DNA of 64,000 nt. Source: Acestrorhynchus altus (lineage: Eukaryota > Chordata > Actinopteri > Characiformes > Acestrorhynchidae). Both the position numbers and the translations under genes were made by a program. The notes under the pieces are model-generated. The model did not search any database. It saw nothing but the letters and a program-made list of their open reading frames with translations, and was not told the origin of the DNA. The stretch's first letter is position 1. Every line of letters starts with the position of its first letter. Shown in pieces: positions 39,409-52,200 of this stretch. The stretch is from assembly GCA_034509495.1 (NCBI GenBank), contig JAVGWO010000026.1:5899083-5963082 (forward strand), in the 5' to 3' direction.

Positions 39409-42400
39409 TCATTCTCCATGATCTTGATCAACCACTAACTGAGAATCACCAACTGTTTTCAAGTTCGTAATTACTTCATGTAGATGATCAAGCTCTGTCT
39501 CTTCTCTCTGACCCCCAGCTACTTTCACAGAGCTTAAAGGGATACCCAAATTCCCCAGGGGAAGACAGTCTTCAATATCACATGCTTGACCTTTTGTTAG
39601 AGCTGGATCTGATGGCCATAAGTGCTCCGCATAATGATGTTCAGGTGCTTCTCCATCTGTTTCCATGTGAGACTCTGTATCTCCATGTGTTTCAACAACA
39701 GCCAAGTTCTGCAGAATGGATGAAGCGTAATAACCATCATCATCAAGACTTTGTGAACACAAACAGGCTGATTGGGTCTCGGGCTCAGAAGTAGACAAGC
39801 TATACAGGGGTACGATGGACAGTAAAACCAAAGTGTTTTCTTCTTCTTCTACTAGAGCTGCTTGAACAGATTCACCCACAATGGTAGGCTCCTGATCCAT
39901 ATTCTGAAGAGACATCTGCACAAACATTTCCACCATATTAAAAGTGAGAAGATATTAAATTGTATAAACATTTGTAAAAGGGATAATTTAGTTTTTTTTT
40001 TTTTTTTTACTTGATCTGCACTCATGTCCAGTTCTCAAAAGTGTTTGAGATACAAAAACTCCAGAAGCACTGCTGCTATGCCACCACCATGTATGGAAAG
40101 ATGAGGTGATCAGATGGACAGTGAATGTAGAAACAAAGAGGTGGCCATAATGTTCCAGTTTGATCAGTGTATTACTGTGTTTTATGAGGGTTTGGAGGTG
40201 TTAAACAGTGCCTTGTGAAAGTATTACCTATTTTGTTACATTACAAATTGTATTTAAATGTTTTGTTGTTTTTTAATCCAAATTGTATGTGATGCATTTG
40301 CCCTAAATACTCCAAGTTTGTTAAAGGATGTTCTGTAAATAAAATCATGCAAACCCTCAAATTCCAGGTTGTGACATGAAAAATGCCAAGCAGGTTGAAA
40401 ACTTTCACAAGGCACCGTAGCTGTAGCTTTGCAAAAAGGGTTTTACACTGTTCCAAAAAATGTTATAACACTATATATGTAAAGCTCTTGCCATTGGCCG
40501 CCAGAGTCCGAGAGCAAAATTGACCATACTCTCTCTGGGTGGGTAGATGCCGCCATTTGACCACATCACGCCCAGTGTGCAGCTGCTCAGCACAGGCATT
40601 AGTTAGCGGTTGTATCAGAGCGTGCTGGCTGCCCATCAATGATGACAAGCACATGCCTCTTCCAATGCATGTAAAGCCAGCCACTGCTTCACCCTCCTAG
40701 TGTAGGGAGTATTATATGTGTCCCAACATGGGTGTGTAATTGGCACTTCAAATTGGGATAAAATAAAATAAAATGAACAATGCTGATACTAAGATTAATA
40801 AATGTTGAATTAAACCACATCCCCAAAGATGATTCAGCCCCATTGGCCCCATTCTAATAAAGACAAAAGCCCAAGTTTAAGAATAGTACCAGAGATTTAG
40901 GAAGTCTGGGGTCAGATGAAGCCCACCTCCTTGCCAACAAACACACCACAATGAGAAGTACAGCAATGAGCATTCCACACAGTGCTGCTACATTCAGACT
41001 TCCTAGAGAACACAAGACATTTGATCAGACACTTATTAATCCCAGAAGGAAACTGCAGCCTCCACACAGCACATCACATTACAAGGAGACTTACAGTAAT
41101 TCAATTCTACATTACAGCTATGAAATAAAGCTCAATAATATAAAAACATGAAATGGGCAAATGAGACACCAAATCATATTCCACTGAACACATTTCAGAA
41201 AACAATGGAAACCAAGGCTACAATGAAACCCCAAAATTAGGCTTACTAAGCAGCAAAGAGCCCGATTTACCCTGTAACGGGACATGAACACACTGCTGCT
41301 CAGAGGGAGGGGAGGAACCAAACTTGGCGACAGCACAGTACTCCTGACCTGGTACCATCCAGCCAAACTCCACTCCAGACGGGCTGCCATCAAACACCTT
41401 GGTGCGAGTCTAGGATAGACACAAATTGTTCATATTGTATAGAGTCCTTTTCTTCTAAGATAATTTGCAATCAAGTTAATCAATTTACATTGTGAGGAGT
41501 GTCTGAAAAAGAGGACAGTGTTTAAACACTAAACCGGCACTTCTGATCCACTCATACCAGAGCAACATACACATACACCACCACCACGGCAATGTCAGTG
41601 CAGAGCTGAGAACGACCCACCAACCAAATAATATCTGCTCTGTGGCGGTCCTGACTACTGACGAACAAGGTGAAAGGAGTCGAAAAATGTATGCTGAGAA
41701 AGAGCATACAAACTTAGAAACTACAGCTTGTAATTATAGAACTACAGAGTGGTCCTGTATGGTAAGCACATATTTACCTCATACATATTCTCACATATAC
41801 CTCATTCTCAGTAACTGCTTTAAAAGAAAAGTGCAGAGCAGAGTTTGGACACCTGAGTATCAGCTATATTGCGTTTGTTGAAAAGTGTCACAGTGGTATT
41901 CAGTGGGTTCAATCTGGTGAGGGAACAGCAGCTTGGATTATCTGCTTCAGCCGACTGCTCCTCCTCCTCCTCGTCTTCATCCCCACTTTTGCAGAGTACA
42001 GAAGGAGCACAAGGGAATGACACATTTACCAACAGCTTGGGTCCCTCCAGAGAGACGGAGACTGAGGGAGGGCTGAACCTTGCATCCGCTGTAACAAGAG
42101 AAACATCACAAATTCACACACAGCAACTCTAACATTGACCGTCAGTGTAACAGAAGCATCCTGCTTAATACCTTGTCATGGAAAAAAAACTTTTGGAATC
42201 CATTTATGATTAATGGATCAATAGAAATGCAGGCAAATGACAAAAATCTCAATCTATTTAAATTTATACAAACATATGCAGAGGCTATGTCCATACTACT
42301 CTCATGCTGTAATACTGCAGCCTCTCCGATATCACAACACTGACATGTGGTTACTGATGCCAAGTGACCTACTTTACTTACCTACTTACATGGCAATCAA

Positions 42401-45400
42401 ATCTTTGTTTCTCTAAATCTTAACCAACATTTTCTCATAGCAGCCCCATAAATTATTCATTGATCTCAATATGCATCTTCCTATTAATCCATATCAAAGG
42501 TTCAGCTTTGTAATGCTCACTATACTACATACCTTTATTGATTCCTCAGGGAAATTTAGTTATATCTAATCTAAGAACGGAACACAATATCATACTAATC
42601 AGACTTTACTAAAAATAAAATAGAGCTTAATTTAAAATTTTAATTGGCAGGACCTTTAACTTTCAATATTGCTTGCAAAAGAATTCATAGTATTATTCTA
42701 GCTGTAGAAAATAAGGAAATGATATAAGAGCAATAATTACAACAACAACAACAACAATAATAATAAATTATGATTATTCACTACTAAGACCAACAATAAA
42801 CATTATTATTATTGACAAAAATAATACTATTTATTTATGGAGCAGTAACAGAAAACACTGTTATTGCATGTGTGTCTTTCCATATTCCCTATGCTTAGAA
42901 ACAGTAAACAGTATAAAAGAATATTGATACAAACGGTTTCGGTGGATTTTGCACAATTGTGATGGGGTCCAGTGAATTTCTCCATTGCCATGGTTTAATC
43001 CCAGTCTGATGAAGTTATAGAGTAAATCATTTGTGACTGCCTGAGACACATCACAAGTATTGAGGGAGATTTGGAAACACTCAGAGACATTCTGCCACTC
43101 TCCCCTGCCAAACAAACACAGCAATCCACTGCATTAATTACGGAGTTCACTTCAGATTGTTACATTTATTCAACTCAAAAAGATTTCAAATATTCAATGA
43201 CTTCAATGGAAAAAAACTAATAATGGATGCACTAAATCTTGGATGCACTACTCTTTTGGGGGCCATCATTTGGATCATCACCCTGCAGTAGACGCCTTCC
43301 TCTTTTCATTTTCAGTTTTGTTTTTTCACACAGTGTGATGATTCCAGAATTTGCTGAAATTTAATAGAATTTTCTTCCCTATACAGGTGAAATATACCCT
43401 GTATTACTGGCAGCAGTCCTATTTCCAGGTTCTCTTTTCATGAAATTCTGCAACTTTTTTCCTCCCAACATACATTTGCTCTTTCAGTTTTTACACTGAA
43501 ATTTGTGGTGAGGATGCAAGAAATGGTTTCTTCTGATCTTGTCATATCTGCACAGTAGGTCAGTACACTACCAATTTAGAGTCTAAATCAAGGTGTTTTG
43601 CATTCAAACAAAGGTTTTTAATTGCCTAATTTATTTCTCTTAGGAGTTTAAGGAGCGTAAATAAAATATTGAAACTGCAAATATTTTTAACAATTATAAT
43701 CATTATAAAAAACAAAGATAATTGCATTGCTATTCTGATGGTAGATAAAGGTCACCAGGAACAATAAATGATAGAAAGTTTAGACTGATATGATGAGTAT
43801 TTACTTGAGCTACACATAGAGAATTAGTGTTTCTCGGTATGGCATCAGGTATGGCATCAGGTATAGTGCAACATGCCAGACGTCTATAGTGTGTCCAATA
43901 GTATCCCACACATTTTCAATGTGCTGGTGTCTACAGTCACGGATTCATTGGTTATCTCTACCAAAACATAAGCAGGACTCAGATTTCCTGAAACTTAACA
44001 CCTTGTCCTTGTCTTGCAAAATTATCATTTATGCATCAGGCTTTTTCATACTATGAGAAATAATAGAACTTGTAAAAACTGCCCTCTAATCACCAATTGC
44101 TGATTCATTAAGAAGGTAAATCTAATCTATTGGGATGGTGCTAAACATATTTATGGACTGTGTGAAATCAATCATCAGTATTTTCAGTTGGTAAATCCCG
44201 TTTGTTAGGTTGATGGAAAAAGTTGAAAATTTACTTCACCATCATGCTTTGTTTTTGTCAATCTCTGTTTCCTCAAAAACAAAACTCATTTGAATTGACA
44301 CTTCAAGCATGCAGGGCTGACTGAGGAAATGAGGTGTCTTTTTCGATTCTGACAAAACAGGAGAGCAGGTGCGCGCACACAGAAATGTACATAGGGATGA
44401 AGCCTACGCCATGGCTCTCAGCTAAACCACACACCAGTTTCATTTGAAGCCGAGATGCACTGTCTGTTTCAACTCTCACTCCCCCTCCTCTTTTCCACTG
44501 TTTTTCTGTTCATGTGTTTGTTAAACTGTGGGCAAAAGGGTTTGTATATAGGACTGAGTGATCTGGTAAAAATACTGCTTCTCGATATTTAAGACATTTT
44601 CATGATACATATGTCATATTTTGACAGACAAATGCATCAGTAGTGTCTGATTCTACTCAGTACAGTGATTTCTATTCAAATTCTTCTGAAATTCATTCAA
44701 TTATACAGGACCTTTGTAATAAAATTGACATCAGGTCAATGTTCTTTAAGCACTGATGATATGCTCCATAATATGCTCAGAAAAGCATTGTGTGCATCAC
44801 AATAAAAATTTGTACAATAGGATACCCCAAGTTCTATTCAGTACTGAATCATGTTCTTTTATTCCTAATAATTTACTCGTAACTTATGTAACAAGTTATG
44901 TAACAATTTTTACATTCATAGACTTCTGGAATATATATTAAATCCAGACAAAGTAGCCCACTGTCGATCAGTGCAGATCACACTCATAACTGAAATGGTA
45001 GACATATCAATATCAGTGCTAGATGGTTTCAGACCATCTGTGACAGTTCCATTCCAAGTGTGTAATACTCAAAACACAAATGTTAAAGAACCTAAAATAG
45101 AATGAATTCATATCATAAAACCTCTCAGCTCAGTTTACACTCGACACCAAATGTGCAATCGTATCTTTAGTAACCACTCACAATATTGTTGGATTACCTA
45201 CAGGTAAAACCTATATGCTTACATGTATGGATTTTACATGGTATAATGGACTCTGATAGACTTAAAGCATTTTTTGTCATGCAAAACCTTGAATATCCAT
45301 TTCTGCCATTTTCATTTATTGTCATTATTTGGAACTGGCAGTTGTCCTTTATATTGGGTCAAAAATTCACTCCAATAAAACCTTTCTATGCTGACTTCCA

Positions 45401-46519
45401 TTAAAGGTTAAGCAGGCTTTTACTTCTCCTGTTATGTTGCCATTGTTCAGATATATTTGTGATGGCAATCATTTATTAGAAAGACAATAATAATCTACTA
45501 GATCAGGGTTTCTGTAGGGCAGTTGGCCAGTAATGCCTCTTAAAATCATAAAAGTCTGTGAAAAAATGCATACAACTTGAGAGATCAAGTGTGTTATCAA
45601 ACAAGTAAGGGCATCACTATATCAGATATGTGATGACAAATGGATTGTCCACATGGGGTTTGACACATATAGACAGTTTATAGGCTATAGAATTAAAGGA
45701 GCAATGTTAGTAATGCATCTTTACTGCTTGTTTGTATGACGTATGTTTGTTTCATATTATTTCTCTGAAAACGTTGTTGAGGCCTTAATTCTTATGTTGT
45801 CAGGTCTTGGCTATGGGCTGTTACATATGGGACTAAACACGCGGGTCATGAGGTGAAAAATTGAGAACCCCTGTACAAGAGTCCACACTCTACATCTTCT
45901 CAGCCTGAAGTACCTTAGAACATTAAAAGTAACATAAAAAAAACTAAAGTAATAAACATGTCCCATATTAGACAAACCACAATTTTTGAAACAGTTTCTA
46001 AATCAATGACAACAGAATGACAACTTTTATCAAGATGTGTTTATGGTTAAAAGATAAACACTATATGATTAATATTTGAGTGTCTTCACAATTGGGGTGC
46101 TTCTTGAAGACTGTGCCACCCTAATTTAAGAGACTGCTGTTTTAAAACGAATATATACATGAATTATGATCGGTTTATTGGTTCATTAGTAAATGCAATG
46201 TTTCATTATAGAACCATAATGGGCAAGGAGTGCTTCAGTGCTTTAAAGATAAAAAGAGTTACTGCTCTGAGAGATAATGTGAAATGTGTGGATAAGAAAT
46301 AGGCCACAAGAATGACTGCCAATCTAATCAGTTCACACGATCCATCAGTGGGAGGAAGAAACTGTGGTTAGTAATTTGTATGAATATACACACCCTTGAG
46401 TCTTCGTCTGGACAGTGAAGTTTGTGCTGGAGTTGAGATCAGGACAGTTCCACTGTAAATAACAGTGTAAATCCAGTACAATCACTTTGGAAGTACAGAA
46501 TTGAAGTGACCTAAAAAAA

Positions 46520-46605
<86 letters not shown>

Positions 46606-48307
46606 TTAACTTTAAATTATACTAATAAATATTTGTATCATCTCTCTCCCATGCAAAAACATTGTATCTGTTAAAATCAGATTTTAAAGGGAAGGTAAAA
46701 ATCATTCTTACCTTGAAAGGCAAAACATTCAATACAATAAATAAAAATAGAAAACTACAATGTGAAAATGTGGATGCCCCATGAAATCCTTCTTCCATCT
46801 TTACTATGTTAAATATGAATAAATGAAGATCAAATTTCAAATTTTATGCACATTAAGTCTTATGTTGGAAGATACCAGAGTAGAAGAGGACCTGAGAGGA
46901 GCGGGTGGAGCAGAGTGAGGGAGCAGGAAAAAAAAAGTTTCAGTAAAATTGAAACTGAACATTTAAAAGTTTAAATTCAATATAAACTATAATACCGCAT
47001 AACTTACTCTGTTTCGCTCCTGATATCTATATAAAAGGCTGAGATCAATTTAAATCATCAATGTCACTCTACACTCCATCAGCCCAACTTTCAATGGAAG
47101 TCAAATGTAAAATGATTGTATTTCCATTCACTTTGGAGCATTTGTATTTGTTCATTCTTCATGAATTTGACACCCATTAAAAGAACTGCCAGTTTCTTAA
47201 ATGTTTTTCATCACAGTGAAAATATCAAAGGTGGAGAGGCACGTTTGTGCGAAAATACGAAGAGTTTTATTCCATAAGAGTTTGAATATCTATTTGTAAC
47301 TATACTGTTTCATAATAAGGGATTACATGATGTCCAAGTGGAATTGTGATTTATAATAAAGGTGGCATTAAACATAAAATAGCATTGTAATATTAATTAA
47401 AATCATAAACACTACAGAAACACACAAACACCACCATGTCAGTGTCACTGCAACAAGACGTTTCAGCGTAGTCATCACAATGAGTGCATAAGCAATAGTC
47501 ATATCTCAGGATGTCATGCAAGACAGATTAGGTCATACCCCTTGAACTACAACTTGCTTGAATCATTCTCATTTTCAGTGACACCTATTTGAGGCAGATT
47601 ATATCTGCACAATATCCTTTACTTTACTCCAGACTTCGATACACAGAGGGCATTAATGACCTGACATACTGAACCAATGACACGAAGGATTTAATGTATT
47701 TTGTAAATCTTGCAACACATATTGCAGTGTCAGTTTATTATGCAGTCCTACCCACCACCCACATAATACCTGCTTTGTTGTGGTTCTGTGGGGTTCTGAT
47801 TATTGAAGATCTGGGTGAAAATAGGCTAACAATGTCTGCAGAGAAACAGATGGACTACAGACTGTAATTATAGAACCTCAAAATGCTTCTGTATGGTAAG
47901 AGAAGATAAAATGGACAGCGAATGTAGAAACGATACAAAAAAACATTTTTTATAATGCTGATCATTTAAATTCAATGGGGTAATTCATTATTTTACATGG
48001 ATTATTTAGGTGTTGTAAAGCTGGATGATCATTTAAAAGCTGGGTTTAAAACTGCACAGCTAAGAAAACAGTAGGTTCTTTCTTCATAAAACTTTTATTT
48101 AATGTGAATTCTACTGTATCAAAAGCCCACATAGTACTGTATTAAACACACTGTACTAATCAACACTTCTGAAGGCAGTGTAATAAAATGGATACCACAG
48201 TATGCAATTTTAGATGCAGGCAAACCAGACTAAACCCAGAGAACTGAACACTCACCCACACTCAGCATCAGACAGAGAATCCAGAAGCTGGAAAGAACAG
48301 CTGGCAT
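39409..48307 (-). CDS. Class II cytokine receptor family member, IFNGR1-like (CRFB)
   Basis: Seven coding exons on the minus strand: 48307-48256 (signal peptide), 46510 or 46484 to 46394, 43104-42935, 42088-41853, 41409-41271, 41002-40890 and 39915-39409. The total is about 435 residues. Intron phases from the second intron on are 2, 1, 0, 1, 0, the class II cytokine receptor pattern. D1 carries LDLHCYLQWNCPDLNSSTNF and WQNVSECFQISLNTCDVS. D2 carries FSPPSVSVSLEGPKLLVNVS and a WMVPGQEYCAVAKFGSSPPS motif with paired cysteines. One transmembrane helix follows (AALCGMLIAVLLIVVCLLA), then ARRWASSDPRLPKSL. LPKSL is the JAK1-binding box of IFNGR1. The tail (exon 7, 168 residues) is acidic, with tyrosines in DGYYASS and HHYAEH but no clear STAT1 site of the human YDKPH type. 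The exon 1/exon 2 junction is ambiguous. The receptor class is secure; the ligand (interferon gamma) is inferred. Confidence 0.82.
40045..40172. mobile_element. MITE family P fragment
   Basis: The strings GATGGACAGTGAATGTAGAAAC, AAGAGGTGGCCATAATGTTCC and TTTGATCAGTGTA match the right end of the palindromic MITE. It sits in the last intron of the receptor gene. Confidence 0.65.
40205..40422. mobile_element. Tc1-type MITE with inverted ends
   Basis: AGTGCCTTGTGAAAGTATT near 40208 and its inverse ACTTTCACAAGGCACC near 40403 bracket about 200 bp of non-coding DNA. These ends match a Tc1 terminal repeat widespread in fishes. Confidence 0.75.
40463..40770. mobile_element. SINE-like dispersed repeat
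   Basis: The strings ACCACATCACGCCCAGTG, GCGGTTGTATCAGAGCGTGC and CATGCCTCTTCCAATGCATG precede TTCAAATTGGGATAAAATAA, an A-rich tail. It is related in style to 36725-36915. Confidence 0.45.
41498..41775. mobile_element. MITE family P fragment
   Basis: It carries GATCCACTCATACCAGAGCA, ACCACCACGGCAATGTCAGTG, CTGCTCTGTGGCGGTCCTGA and TAATTATAGAACTACAGAG, which are the family's central and right parts. It sits in receptor intron 4. Confidence 0.7.
43240..43560 (-). pseudogene. Tc1-like transposase relic
   Basis: Plus-strand strings such as TTTGGATCATCACCCTGCAGT, CCTCTTTTCATTTTCAG, GATTCCAGAATTTGCTGAAA and TTTCATGAAATTCTGCAAC are the antisense of the same Tc1 transposase as at 15418-16570. Confidence 0.65.
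43735..44060. mobile_element. Dispersed repeat shared with 59795-59950
   Basis: Both places carry ACCAGGAACAATAAATGAT, then TTATTGATCTACACAT- or TACTTGAGCTACACAT-like sequence and AGTGTTTCTC(A/G)GTATGG. The class of element is not clear. Confidence 0.5.
45503..45880. mobile_element. hAT-like MITE (family H)
   Basis: It begins AGATCAGGGTTTCT and ends AAAATTGAGAACCCCTGTAC. The inverted ends CAGGGTT(C)TC...GAGAACCCCTG fit hAT elements. Other copies are at 1725-2010 and 5037-5610. Confidence 0.6.
46513..46602 (-). repeat. (TG)40-T11 tract at the receptor exon 2 acceptor
   Basis: On the minus strand, about 40 TG units are followed by 11 T and AG, directly before coding sequence of the second exon. 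Confidence 0.95.
47410..47965. mobile_element. MITE family P copy, interrupted
   Basis: It has the family strings CACCACCATGTCAGTGTCACTG, ATACCTGCTTTGTTGTGG, CTACAGACTGTAATTATAG and ATGGACAGCGAATGTAGAAAC, with unrelated sequence in the middle. It sits in receptor intron 1. Confidence 0.65.
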
Positions 48308-48600
48308 CTTCACAGCTTCACCAAATCCAGGTGAACTGAGGATTTCAGGCGAATATCACACTTCTATTAAAACAAACACATCATGCACAGCTCAGGACAG
48401 GATGAACATACACACCATTATTTTCATAGACACCCCCCCCCCCATTTCATCCCCTTGGTGTTTGTCAAATAAGTGATTCCCTCATGAGAGTAAAGCAAGA
48501 GTAGAGACAACTGATAAGCTCACCTTAACCAGGGTGGAAGTGAAAAGTGTCAACCGAGAGCCACAGAAGTGTGACACGTGACAAGCAGAAAGTGAGTGTG
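48308..48600 (-). promoter_or_regulatory. 5' UTR exons and promoter region of the cytokine receptor
   Basis: Read on the minus strand, an acceptor (ATCCTCAG) precedes 48335 and a donor (TTAAG/GTGAGC) follows 48524, so a 5' UTR intron 48523-48336 is likely. An E-box (CACGTG) is at 48575-48580. GGAAGTGAAA at 48536-48545 fits the Ets-IRF composite consensus GGAANNGAAA. No TATA box was found. Confidence 0.45.
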
Positions 48601-48672
48601 ATTGTACCAGAGATGACTAGACCTACAGGCAGACAGACAGCTCTCTCTAGTGGAGTTAGATATCAATTATAT

Positions 48673-48678
48673 TTTAAT
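48673..48678 (-). promoter_or_regulatory. tesk1: Candidate variant poly(A) signal of tesk1 (ATTAAA)
   Basis: This is the only poly(A)-type hexamer I noticed between the tesk1 stop and the receptor's 5' end, about 550 nt after the stop. If used, the two same-strand genes are separated by well under 200 bp. Confidence 0.3.
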
Positions 48679-49229
48679 GTCATTTACTTTCAGTTACTAA
48701 AATAATACATTTCAACAAACGCTTCACATCCTCAAAATGTTGCATTCTTTACAAAGTTCAACATAACCATAACAATAATCAGCTTCTCAGGTGCCATTAA
48801 AGAAAGGCAAAGTAATAAAGGACAAAAAGGAAAATAAGTTATTACTCAATTTCAAGTGTCTCTCACTTCTCACACGCGCGCACGCACACACATCATAGTA
48901 AGGTACACAAATGCACAGCACCTCCTTGCTTCAGAGTCAAAATCAACAGCTCAACTGTTGCATGGAAAAAAACATCAAATTAATCATATTTACAACATTC
49001 CTCTGTACAACATCGTTTGCTCAACAGACTGTCCATCGTCCTCTGAGGGCCAAAGGGCACATTCAAGTTAAACCTGGGGTGGGAGGAGCATTTCTAATTG
49101 ACCAAATCACTAAATGCCCAAAGCCATGCTCATCACATTACTGAATGCTTTTCTTTGCATCAACACAACAGCAACAGTATGCATGGTGTCTCTTGGGTTA
49201 TAATAAACAGCAAATGACAGCATCCACCT

Positions 49230-52200
49230 TTATGTGTGTGTGCTGGGCAAAGCAAGGCTGGGCTCAGCTGGTGAGGGCAGCTGGACTCTGCACAGCAGCC
49301 TTTTTGTCACAGAATCCTCGTTCAAGTTCTTGTATGGGTTGCGGCGTGCTCCACGTACACACATGGATGGAAAACTGAAGCCTGCCAGGCAGCACCCAGA
49401 ACAGGCCACAACTTCCTCCTGCTCAGGAGGGGTTACGGGAGAGGTGGCAGCACCCTGAAACCCGTTCCCTGCTAGGCCCAAAGGCTGCACCAGGCTGTTG
49501 TTGTTGTCCAAGTCAGGTAAAGGGGGCAAAGAAGGAGGTCCGTTCAATACAGGTGGGGTCCAGCCATTTGTGATGGGATTCGGTGTATTGAGGACAGCAC
49601 CATCTGGTGTGCTGGAGGAGCTGCTGCAGTCCATCACCTCCTCCACACTCTCCTCAGTAAGCCTGTCTATTGACATTAACTCAAGGTCTATGGGAAGACC
49701 AGAGTCATCAGCTTGAAGGCCATAACCCTTCACATTCTCCTTGCTGTCCTCTTCTTCCAGTTGTTCCTGAATGGAGTCTTTCATAGCGATCACTTGTTCA
49801 TTGTCAGAGTCCTCCAGTGGTCCAGACACACAATTAGGTTTTTGGAGATCAGGAGAATTGGGCCCATTTGAAACGCTTCTGTCATCGGGACACAGGATGT
49901 GCGTCTCACCAGTATGTGCACCTTTAGGAGTAATGAATACAGTATCGTGTTCTATCTCAGTGTATAGGTTGGCCACACTGTCGCTGTCCATGTCTGGTAG
50001 ATTGGGACCATTTGTTGTCTCCTTGTTAGCTTCTAGAACCATTCCACTCAGTCCACACTCATGCGCATCACTTTCACTGTTACTTCTCAGTGAATGGATG
50101 TCATCCGGTGTGCAGGGCAACGACTGGCAGCGTCTGTGGTGCCGAGGTGGAGCTTTCCTGCATCGGGTAGGGCTGCAGGGGTCATGGGGTGGGGGCAGGG
50201 TAAAGGTGAGGGAAATGACTGATTTGCTTGGAGTGTCAAAGAGTTTAATGCGTCCGCCGTTCAGGTCGTGCCGCTGAGAGAAGGGATTGACACGTGTGGG
50301 GGTGACTTGGGCAGGGTGAGGGGGGAGCATGTCTGATTTACTGCGGGACAGACGGCCATCTGCTGGGGCGTGCAGAGAAGACCTTCGCCAGGTCGGTGAT
50401 CGTGTGCTAGGGGAGACAGGGTCTATGAACAAGAGGAAAGAGCAACATAATTATTCACCAATAAATAGCAAATATTAAACTAAAGAGGAGCAAACTGAAA
50501 AACCTTTTTGACATAAAATATAGAACTGCGAAATGTGTGTGAAATTTTAATGAATACTAAACAAATGGTCCAAAATCATTTACAGGGTTATTAGTAGTTT
50601 ATTAATTTCTACAGTCATATAACAAATATCTAGTAAACATGTCTTGATTTCATCAAATTTTGAGGTGCAGAGAGCACTGACATTGATAAAGGTCTACCAT
50701 CTAGACCAAATAAATAGATGAAAGTCTCTTCCTAAGCCTCTACCGAAAGAGAAACCCATGGCCAACAGGGTAGCTTTGTTGGTTGATGGTAAAAAGTGTG
50801 TTACGATAAGAGAACAGTCTGCAGGTGCATAGGACATTTGCCTCACTGTGTTTTTTGGTGTGTGTCTTGAGATAGTTTGCAAAAACTTTTTTTAAGAAAT
50901 TAATTATTTTTTTTGGCTGCTATACCTTTAGCCGGCACTGGTTGTTTGGTTTCCTCACCAGCATTTATCCTCTCCTCTAGCTCATTCACTATTACAGAGA
51001 AAGGAGGCCGACTCTGGATCCTCATCTGACAGAAAGGGAGAGAAAGCTGTTAAAATGTATGAACTTTCTGTAGTAGAGTAAATGGCTTCAAAACATATAC
51101 TACAGACTTACACTACAGCAGGTGACCGCAAGGTTGAAAAACGCAGGGGGGCAGTCTCTCACCATGTGCTTAAATGCATCCACGTCTAGACCAAAATCCT
51201 GCATATTAAAAGAAACAGAAAGATATATTGGATAATATGTTTATTATATTGTTTGCAGAGGGGATAGTGCAGAGAGAAGTACACTATATAGACAAAAGTA
51301 TTGGGCCACCTGGTCATTCATCTTTTCTTCAAAAACTATTTTATTTACAATAAGAGTTTATCCTGCTTCTGTTGGAGAATTTTGGAGAACCGATGTGAGT
51401 ATTGATTGCATACAAGCACAAGAGCATTAGGAATATCAGGATGTTGGCTGATCATCACCCCACCTCATCCCAAGCTCCCAAACTCTTCCCTAAATGTACT
51501 GCATGGAGCACCAACATTAATCATTCCAGAGACAACAGTTTCACTGCTCCAAAGTTAAAGCTGGGGGTGGCTTCATGCCTTTCTAACCCACACTTTGCAT
51601 TATGCATGGTGCCAATTAATGCTTATCAGATACAAATGTTCTATTATATTAAAGATATTTTCTTCAGGTTCTAATGAAGCTGTTTAGGTATTGCATATCT
51701 GTGTCAGAAATTGATGCAAATTAAATAGAACGTATTAATTAGAAGGGGTGTCCACAACTATTTGGACAAACAGTATAATGGACTAACACAAGGGGGCAAC
51801 ATTGTTCACAAATAAAACTTTGTAGAACTACAGGTGCCCAATAGGGGGCACACAGTTGGTATTTAGTACATAATTGTAATTATTTGTGATCAGACTTATT
51901 TGGTGGCAATTTTGATTAAAATTATTTATTTTAAAAATATCTAAAACCATAACTGCTTTGATAATGAACATGTTTTTGCATGCAGTCAGAGAGTGAAAGA
52001 GTTTGCATATCCAAACACACCACAGATGGTTTGAGGTGGAATAATAAATCTAAGCCACACTTTTTTATCTGGTTGTACTTTGTACACATGGCTGTCAGAA
52101 TCTCTTTAGCTCACTAGCTTTAGCTCTAGTTCACTCTTTAGAACTATACCAGAGGTCTGAAACTGTGTGTATAGGCAATGAGATTGACCTTTCACTGAAT

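Noticed and set aside
39409..48307. Class I cytokine receptor such as IL11RA or CNTFR (both on human 9p13)
   Set aside because: There is no WSXWS motif, and the exon phases, the cysteine pattern and the LPKSL box are those of class II receptors.
49498..50277. Plus-strand open frames, one of 168 codons
   Set aside because: They lie opposite the large last exon of tesk1, whose translation clearly matches the TESK family; they are antisense shadows.
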